A DNA stretch of 32,500 nt, from assembly GCF_964340395.1 (NCBI RefSeq), contig NC_135550.1:25309176-25341675 (forward strand). Direction: 5' to 3'. This stretch comes from Glandiceps talaboti. Taxonomy: Eukaryota > Hemichordata > Enteropneusta > Spengelidae. Of this stretch, positions 17,571-32,500 are shown piece after piece. A program made the position numbers and the translations under genes. The notes beneath the pieces were generated by a model. The model saw only the letters and a program-made list of their open reading frames with translations. It made no database searches and was not told the DNA's origin. Each line of letters starts with the position of its first letter. The stretch's first letter is position 1.

Positions 17571-18529
17571 GGGGCCGGGCATTTTTAACTGGCGGGGTTG
17601 GGGGGTTGGGGGTCACTTTGAAAAACATCACTTAAAGTGGGGGTGAGTCATTTTGGCAAACACCACTTGCGGCGGAGATTTCACTTTGGAAAACGACAAG
17701 ATAAGTGTCAATTTGGTGCCGTGATATAACGCTTGAACAACTGTAATATGTTCAATCATTTTTTTTACTGCATTAGGGATATCACCTCCCATACCCACCC
17801 CTATCCGCATTTTCCACATATGCAATGTACACTATTTCTCAAAATTCAACCATTTAGTATTTGAGTATAGTATTTAAGAATGGCTAGTTGTTAACATTCG
17901 GTTAAGGTTAGGGTTAGCTTTCATTTTCTTTAAGTTCATCGAATGCACCATAGGGTATATATTGATCAGCAAACACGGCAGTTTTAACTGATGTTTGAAC
18001 TGGCCATTTGTGTTTGAATCAATCTGCCATCTTCAAAAAAAAAACTTGTTATGGTATTGCTGCATCTAAGAACTCATTAAAAAACATTGAAAATGAAGCA
18101 CAATTTGTATTAATACACTGTAACATTTGCTTTTGATCCCAAACATTTCTGTTACAACGTGTTTTATTGCAGTGTATAACTGCATGTATATTAGTCTCCC
18201 ATGGATTTATGCCGTGTACTGAGATGCTCTGAGGAAAGTACATGTTCCATAGATTCTAGATAAACTGTTGTGTACAAAAGAAAACAAAAATTGTACCAAA
18301 AAATAATCTGTTCTCTTGAGTAACAGTATTAAATTATATCTAATGGTGCCTTAGTAACATCATTATGTTACAAATATGCATGGGGTTGGGTAATATTGGA
18401 AAATGTGGTCTTCACTTGGGGTGGGGGTCACTTTGACTTTGGTCATCGCAGCTGGGGGGGGTCACTTTGAGAAAACCGATGTTCAACTAAAAAGCACCAG
18501 CCCCACAGTCAGTTAAAATGACCGGCCCC
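17571..18529. mobile_element. Non-autonomous DNA transposon-like element with terminal inverted repeats
   Basis: The left end (17571-17591, GGGGCCGGGCATTTTTAACTG) is the inverted match of the right end (18510-18529, CAGTTAAAATGACCGGCCCC) with one substitution and a one-base length difference. With a small gap the similarity runs some 12-15 nt further inward. The 959-bp interior has no transposase frame. It holds GGGGTCACTTTGA modules in direct orientation near both ends (around 17610, 18425 and 18460). No clear target-site duplication was found in the flanks, so the superfamily stays open. Confidence 0.6.
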
Positions 18530-19391
18530 TAATATAAGCCTTGTTGTTCAATAGTTGTATTTTGTCATGTTGTTCTCGTTGGAATAGTATTAGCAACCAT
18601 GAATATAGAGACAAGAGTATCACCCGTGTTTACCCCTTTTATTGTTATTTTACTGTGCGAATGAAGAAACATTAATTTTGACGACTTTGTGTACACTATA
18701 TAATACATACAATATACAATATCTTAAATATGTAACGTTTATTTACAATATGGTGTGGTTGCCGGTCGTAAGCAGAAATGAACAAGCTAAATGTTGTAGT
18801 TTCCATTCGTTCGTGTATCAACACATTTATTTATTTATTTACGATCATTCTGAATGTAAAGAATTATGCATTGGAATAGAGTGAAAATTTTGCACGCGAT
18901 ATAGCTTACTAAAATATCACACTTATGTATTCTAAATTTAACACTTTTATATGCAAGTTTAAGTGCAAATTGTATACATTGTATTTACACGTGGGTAAAT
19001 GAGTAGTTCCCGTACCGATGCAAAGCACAATGGGAACGTTCATGTATATGTCAAAGTGTTTTGCATGAATAAACGAGTTGATTATGCGCAGGACACAGCT
19101 GACATCGTTATAGTGGGCGAGGTTATACACAACAACAGGGTCACACACACACAAAGACTTCTACCAACAGTCGACGTATCAAAATCGTTTTTATACTTTC
19201 CAGATATAATTCACTTTCGTTGTTGTATCTGTTCGTTCTGTCGTGTTCATAATCTATCCAGTGTATGTCGATGTCATTGATATCGCCCCATTGACTGGGC
19301 AGTCTGTGGGAATGGTTTGACTAAGAGACGGACGAGTAATACAAACGTAGTTGTGGTACTGACTGTGTGGTAATGCTATTCGAACGACATC

Positions 19392-22300
19392 ATGGTTTGG
19401 CAAAACTGTAGTGATGATGCATTCTCCGAGACTATTTTCACGGGTAAGTTTTCTCTTCGGTTATTTTATTTTGAGACTATCGAAGGTTATAACACTTCAA
19501 CAGAATGTACACCCAATCCTGGCTATAAATCAAGATATCATGTTTGGCCACTATTTGACCTACTACAATGTATTTGCATGCGAAGAACTTTACGTCTACG
19601 GTCTACACAGTCTGTATACATGTACTACCACCTCGTGGAAGAGAACTGGCTTCATTTCAAGTCAGGACACGTCTTATAATGTAGATCGCATTTGTGTTGA
19701 AATTAGAGTTGTCAATTGCCGTTTATTTTTATTTTAGCATAGCTGTTGTGTATTTAAATTGGCTCATGTACACTCCTTTGAATATCCAAATCTAAAACAG
19801 TGTGCTATTAATAGTACATATATAAAACGCCATATAAAACTATTAAGATGACGTTGCATGTGTGAACGTATAAGTCAATGTTCGTAAATCGAAAGTACGT
19901 CATGGTTTCTGCTGAATTAAATAGATTGAAAACGCAGACATTTTCCTTATGTCAAATTATATAAGCGCAATACAATTATACCACGAATATTTGATGTGGA
20001 CATTGACAATGCTTGTCAGACTTATCTAGTATTTTTGACTCGATGGGGAGTATCGAATTTAGACAGTGGGAATATTCGATTCCAGGTTAATATAAATTAT
20101 ATACGGATTTTTGTTGTAAATCTGTATCACACCAGTTGGCGAAATTAATCATGGTTGCGCAGCAACCACACTGTCAGCTTCAATAATACTAGTATGTACT
20201 TAAACTGATGTTAGATATTTGACTATTTAAATACTGTAATATTGAGTGGTTTTTTTTTTCATGTTTCTCTGTTACAGAAGTGGGCGTCGGTGGGATTTTC
20301 CTCATGGTTTTAGCCACCCTGCTGACAGTGCTGATATTGATATTATTCATAGAATCGTTAAGTTATTTACAGAACCATATTCCATCAGACAAGCGAAGGA
20401 AACGTTTAGCATGTTTGTTGGGAGTCTATCCGGTATGTCTGATATTTCAATAATGTTGTTATGGATAGATAAGATCGATCTGTCTGGCCTTAGAGGAGAG
20501 ATAGGTGTATTAATAAATTCACATATGTTCATGTAAAGTTACGTCATCTCGTTAGTACTTGATTGGGTCATTTGGGTAGTTTCAATATTTATGAAAGACC
20601 GTAGTACTTCGTCTGTTGTGGTTTCTCTCCGAGTCACGTTTGCTGTTTCATGACAATGGCGATAACAAAATAGGCATTTGCATGCAACGTTCTTTCGTCA
20701 AAAGAACAATAATGTTGGCGTCATTCCCACTATAGATCTAATAACACCAATCCATCCGTTTTCTCTTTTGTCTAGTTTCACCTTGTCAGTGCTTGGTATT
20801 TACACATACAGTGCATTCAGTAAAAAAAACTACAACATCCTTGTTAGTTTACGCTAGATTTCGCCAATACTAACACCGCCGAACTCATGACAACACCTCG
20901 TGACACCTCCATTTCGATTATTCCGTGTATTAAATCTATAAATTCTGAATGAAAAAGTGTCGATTTACATATGTATAATATTGTACTTAGATTCATAAGT
21001 AACTATCTCACAAGCGGGGAACGCGAACTTCTGAAAATGTATTGTGTGATGAAATGAAACTAAGGATAGATGAGTGCATATTAGTCAGGATTGGCATGTG
21101 ATGATGTCGATGTGTGTAATTCAGGAGAATGACGACGGGTTAGTCATAGGGCAGAGATATCATGTAAAGTGATTGACCTTTGTATTCTTCTACTCACAGG
21201 CCGCCGCCGTGCTATCCATGATAGGATTGTACGTACCAGGGGCTTCCACTATTTTAAACCTATCCATTTCATTGTAAGTATAAGAATCAAATCGTTCAGT
21301 TTAGAATAAATTATTAACAACAGATAAAAGTGTTAAATATTTGGTCGAATGCATAATACGTTGTCTAACAGATGCCATCAAAACATAGAGCTCCTATCCA
21401 AATATCACATGGCATTTACATGTAAAGGTCTGAAGTGGATGCAGTAATCGATCACAGCTTTGATGAAGGTACCTATAGAAGTATAGTTTAATATGGTTTA
21501 AAATATTGATAGACATAGTGACATAGTAACAGCAATATAAATATGTAACCCGTGCGATACATTTTTTTGGCTTCAATTGTTAACTATCTTGATCACAGAG
21601 GGCAGATCAAATTCGCACAACTAAGGCACCACAGCAGCCACCACTTGTGTAATCCACCGTATATCGGATAAAAAATTATAAACCCATCATGATATGGAAT
21701 AAAAAATTATAGTTTTTGTTTGCGTTTGTCAATAAACCGAGACCTGTGTTGTGGATATTGTAACTAATTGTCGAATTTTTCTTTATAGGTATTTTTCTGT
21801 AGCTTATTACCAATTTTGTCTACTAGTGACTGATTACTATGGAGGATACCATTCCATGTTAGCAAAGTTACATGGGGCTACAGTGTCCTTTGCCGCACCA
21901 CCACTTTGCTGTTTCTGTAAATGTCTTCCAAGTTTCCAAGCAAACGAGTAAGTACAAAGTTTAACTCGATTAAATTATCTTAGCTCTCGATTGGTAGGTC
22001 CACAAAAATCTAACTTTCTATATCATATCCCTGTAATTTTACTACTTATGACTTTCAGAGATAGTTTTCTGATAGTAAGTTTGTTGATTATGCAAATTAA
22101 AATTATGACGTTCAACCGTAAGCATTATATACTTGGTCTTGTGTCGTCAATTTTCAAATGTTCGTTTTCCAGGAAAACTATTCCTCGTTTGAAGGTAGCC
22201 ATATTACAAGTGTGTGTAGTCCTACCAATCGCTCTGTTTATAGCCTCCGTGTTATGGGTTGACAGTCTGATTAATCCTGGAAATGTAAGTCTAATTTTAG

Positions 22301-23791
22301 CTAGGTTAAGTCAATTTGGATTTCTGTGTGTGTGTGAAAACATCGGACCTATCGAAGAGTTTGATGTTTTTGATATTTCTTTTAAACCGTCAGAATTGAT
22401 TAACAAAATATTACATCAGTTATTACAATTTTGCTGTTTTAACCCAAGTGCACGTGTCTACTCCTTTTTTCAGGTTCCCATCAATTTTATTTACACTGCT
22501 CTGTACTGTTGTACAACAAGCTCATTCCTGATTTCTCTCTATGGTTTAATGATGTTCTTCATTGTGTCACGTCACCATCTGAAGGATTACAATATTACAC
22601 CTAAGTTCCTCAGTATATCACTGGTGCTTGCCATATTCAATGTGCAAAATTTCTTATTGGGATTGTTGTCCTCCATTATAGTAATACGATGTATCGGCAT
22701 TGAAGACGGTCATTGTAAGTTCAGTGAAATTCTACTTATCTTGAATGAAGCAACTTGGCATGTCTTTGACACTTTTTCCTCGCCTGAGAAATATGAAATA
22801 TTGTCAACATTTCCAAATGTAAGCCTTTCCCTATTTTAGAGGAATTTGATCCAACTTCTCGTGATATTATTTGTTCTAAAATTAACTAGTCAAGGCAAAA
22901 TTGTCGTCTGCTCGGCTTGGCTCCTTTGCAAATTCAACTGTGATAATATGCGTACCCACATGTTGATGTCATTTCGTCATGCATGAGTTACAGTATGCAA
23001 GTTGGTACCGCCCATGTCCTAGCAAGCCATTTACATGTATAACACTTTAATACTGTATGAAAGGAGAAGACGAATTTGCAGACATAAAATGTTATGTAGT
23101 CAATGTTTAGTTTTCAAAACACAATATGGCTTGAATAATTTCTTTTCCGGTTCTCGGTTTTCATATTTTACAGGGAAATTAAAAGTTGACTTAGTTGACA
23201 TTGGGAATGCGGACTCACTTGAAGAATTAATATGGATGCTTCTAGAGAAAAGCGCTCTAGTTGAAATATTCTTTGCAGGTAAATAGCAATTAGCAATTGT
23301 ATTTTTTAAAATTAAATAAGAGATTTTCAAGAGAAAAATCATATTGTAGGTCAATAGTGGATCGACCGATGAAGACCTTAGGGTCATAACATGGGGTCAC
23401 GGGTGTTACATGGAAGTATACTGTACTTCCATGCATGAAATGACTCCAGGTTGATACAATTGTTATTAATGCGCAGCAGTATTGTTACACGTTGTGACTT
23501 GCACCATCTATCTCCCCTAATACATCCATGCTTACACTAATACTGTATCATGAATTGATCTCCACAGGAATTGGTCACTATTTGTTAATCTTTGAGATGT
23601 CTATCATGTTTGTGTGGGCAAGATATTTATATCGTACCAGGAAAGGGAATGTTGAGACCCTGATTGAAACAGAAGATATCAGAGAGAGTTACACAGAGAC
23701 AAAGGGTGGGGATAGCTCACCATTACTACTGAGTGACAATAATGGAAGTATAGGAGATGTATTCACAATAGCTAGTAATGAAGGTCGTTAG
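19392..23791 (+). CDS. OST-alpha-like transporter, gene D (with an extra exon)
   Basis: This is an eight-exon gene of the SLC51A/OST-alpha family: 19392-19443, 20278-20432, 21200-21273, 21789-21947, 22173-22284, 22474-22714, 23174-23278 and 23568-23791. With all exons it encodes 373 residues. The start MVWQNCSDDAF resembles gene B and holds an Asn-Cys-Ser sequon. Exon 2 has helix 1, exon 4 ends in a cysteine cluster (CCFCKCLP), exon 5 has LQVCVVLP, and the last exon has LLIFEMSIMF then YLYRTRKGN. The tail contains DSSPLLL, an acidic dileucine pattern. Exon 7 (105 nt, phase 1 to 1) has no counterpart in genes A to C; joining exon 6 directly to exon 8 creates TGA at the junction and would leave 264 residues lacking the last helix. 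Exon 7 is inferred from splice sites and frame only. A decaying gene is the main alternative. Confidence 0.82.
23174..23278 (+). other. Extra exon 7 of gene D (predicted)
   Basis: A 105-nt stretch has a good acceptor (TATTTTACAG), an open frame and a donor (GCAG then GTAAAT). It adds 35 residues, acidic and leucine-rich (LVDIGNADSLEELIWMLLEK), just before the final membrane helix. It restores the frame across the exon 8 junction: G plus GA gives Gly, whereas T plus GA from exon 6 gives a stop. Confidence 0.65.
23409..23433. repeat. Perfect 10-bp hairpin in gene D intron 7
   Basis: CATGGAAGTA is followed after a five-base loop by TACTTCCATG. It lies between the extra exon 7 and the last exon of gene D, so it could influence that splice, but a chance hairpin is possible. 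Confidence 0.6.
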
Positions 23792-25740
23792 GGTGTAGTA
23801 CATTAATTCAAAGTATATGCCAAGCCATACCAGTCAACCAATCAATCAATCAATAATCAGTCAATCACTTAATCAGAAACATTTATAAAGAGTCTGAACC
23901 TAGTACACTCAAATGTTTGAAGATGCTGAACAAGAAAAAAATGTTTTAAAAATGAAAATATTTTCTTTCCTGAATATATCAAGAGTAGGTGACTGATGTA
24001 CCTTGGTTCAGTAGGTAAACTATTTCATATTTAGAGGGAAAATGCTCATTTACCCTTAGACAAGTATCACAGGTCCACAATACAATTTAAGGTTACATTG
24101 AAGTAGTCCTTTGTCACAGTAGCAAAGTAGAGAAGGAACAGGTATAGCTAGCAATGAAAACGACAAAGCAAATTCTAAACCACACCTCATAAACAGACAA
24201 CTACAGGATGCAAGTTTATGTTTATTTACATACCCATGTATATCTGGATTGTGGTCACTTCGGACATTGACTGAATTACTGCATGTGTATATATTGTACT
24301 GGAATATTTACAATAAAACATTTTATTATAATCCTAAACTTAATCTTATGTGATCACCATGGTTTCCTTTCCAATGATAACCTCGAATGGTTAATACTGA
24401 AACACAAACACATTTACTCTCTTTCCATATCTTTCTGTCTTCTATTGGCTCTCTGGATGTATCTGTCTCTCCCTCCCTCCCTTCCCTCCTGGCTCTGTCT
24501 GTCTCTGCTTCACTCCTAGAACTATCAAGCTCAGCAATATATGGCTAAAATGTCATGCTTGACACATAGAGTCTAGATGCAGGTTCTACATTTCTACAGA
24601 CTTTTTGACCCCAAAGACGACATTTCTCAGGACCCTTGGTAGTCTGTATGGTACACCACGACAGGGCACCCTCACACATCAGTCAACTCCTCTCATGTTG
24701 AGAGAGAGGAAGCTGGTGAGTCTCGACCCTTGGCTGAAATTGTTGAGCATTGAAGAAAGATGACATGTTCAATTACTGTACACCTTTCAAAGAAAACTGA
24801 GTAACATGCCGAGATGCTAATGTATTTAGCCAAAATATATAAAACGAGTGAGGTAATCTTGAATGACTAATACACAGATATGCAAATGTGATGGTGTCAA
24901 TCACAATTATCATCAGCTACAAAGCACAGTACAGTAACATATCATAACAATAGCAGACACAATGTACCAATCCACTGAAAGGATGGTGATTTTATTTGCC
25001 AACAAATACATACTGTATCAGAAGAGTGTACACTTCACATGGGTAAGTTAACAAAATACAATAAGCACATTGCAATTTCTATGAAAAGTGTCCAAGGCCG
25101 AATTAACAAAATTATGGGATACATTCAGTGATGTCATTAAAATTTGATCAACAGATTTCTATATTTTTTGTACTGTAATTCTAAGTTTAGTGTTGTCTTG
25201 GCAACACACACCATGTTCACCTGGTTATATTGTATAATTCAATTTTCATACTTGACATTTCACTATTACACCAAAACATCATGGATTTTCATTAGGATGG
25301 GTCAGACGTTCACCTGAAAGCCATGCTATACTTCTTGAGATGGGTGAGATGTTGATTTTATGGTAAGAATTACGACAAAGTTCAAAGACCTTTTGTTTGA
25401 CGTCAATGTGGTGAAACCAATGCAGCAAATTCAGAATGGGAAATGACTTTAAATATCTTTGAATCCAAGAGTGTGAAAACCATGGGGTGTGGGCAACTCT
25501 TTACTATGGAAACTTAACCTTAGTCCAGTTTTTTTTCATTGCTACTGGAATATTTAATCGATATTTTCAGATTAGACTTTCTGTGAGGGATATAGGCTAT
25601 AAAATCAATTGGTGACATAATAATGCTAGACAAATTCTACAGTCTGTCTTTACATTTTCTATCATATTTCATCATGATTAACACATTTGTTGTTGATTTC
25701 TGGCCCCTATGTATTTGACATTTTTACCATTTTCTTTGGG
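23792..25740. other. Convergent 3' spacer between gene D and EPRS1
   Basis: No coding exon was recognised. The spacer contains the two facing 3' UTRs, a CT-rich tract near 24465-24510, the palindromic poly(A) signal at 24312-24327, and further minus-strand candidates: ATTAAA complement at 25553-25558 and AATAAA complement at 24991-24996. Confidence 0.55.
24312..24327. terminator. Palindromic bidirectional poly(A) signal candidate
   Basis: AATAAAA-CA-TTTTATT reads AATAAA on both strands. It lies 520 nt after the gene D stop on the + strand and 1.4 kb past the EPRS1 stop on the - strand. It is the first clear canonical AATAAA after gene D. For EPRS1, nearer signals exist, so its use there is less likely. 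Confidence 0.45.

Positions 25741-32500
<6,760 letters not shown>

Larger units (their letters stand above)
15289..19391. other. Intergenic spacer between genes C and D
   Basis: No coding exon was recognised in these 4.1 kb. It holds the gene C 3' UTR, G-rich runs with a 20-bp palindrome (15504-15590), a degenerate tandem duplication (17285-17470), an element with terminal inverted repeats (17571-18529) and AT-rich sequence upstream of gene D. Confidence 0.55.

Noticed and set aside
19444-19737. Open frames continuing past gene D exon 1 (to about 19737)
   Set aside because: A GTAAGT donor at 19444 and phase match to exon 2 at 20278 explain the start. The following residues resemble nothing in the family.
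21991-22839. A continuous 282-codon open frame that looks like a single-exon gene
   Set aside because: It is exons 5 and 6 of gene D plus the open intron between them and flanking intron sequence. Splice sites and exon lengths match genes A to C, so it is not a separate gene.

Overview
The window is nuclear DNA from an animal, most likely a marine invertebrate bilaterian. The genes are split by GT-AG introns of about 0.2 to 2 kb, the background is AT-rich with many microsatellites, and the right end carries the fused EPRS-type Glu/Pro-tRNA synthetase with WHEP repeats, which is typical of animals. I cannot fix the phylum from the sequence alone.

Left three quarters (1-23.8 kb, + strand): a head-to-tail array of four paralogues of organic solute transporter subunit alpha (OST-alpha, SLC51A family). 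Gene A (117-1923) is cut by the left edge. Genes B (4898-8452), C (10807-15288) and D (19392-23791) can be read from start to stop. I assembled them by matching exon phases, splice sites and protein similarity among the copies. All share one exon plan: a short N-terminal exon in phase 1, then coding exons of about 155, 74, 159, 112 and 253 nt, then a divergent tail exon. The copies differ in cytosolic tail length, sorting motifs and a cysteine cluster. Gene D has an extra 105-nt exon, without which a stop codon forms at the splice junction.

Right quarter (25741-32500, - strand): the 3' part of EPRS1, convergent with the array. It covers two complete WHEP repeats, a lysine-rich linker and the whole prolyl-tRNA synthetase. 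The 5' part (glutamyl-tRNA synthetase and any further WHEP repeats) lies beyond the right edge. About 1.95 kb separates the gene D stop from the EPRS1 stop, with a palindromic AATAAA/TTTATT signal in between.

Non-coding content: microsatellites (several sitting 12-60 nt after 5' splice sites in genes B and C), a roughly 0.96 kb element with 20-bp terminal inverted repeats between genes C and D, a long hairpin in gene C intron 1, and small duplications and palindromes. I saw no tRNA, rRNA or CRISPR. OST-alpha proteins normally work with OST-beta as exporters of bile acids, steroids and similar solutes. No OST-beta-like gene was recognised here.
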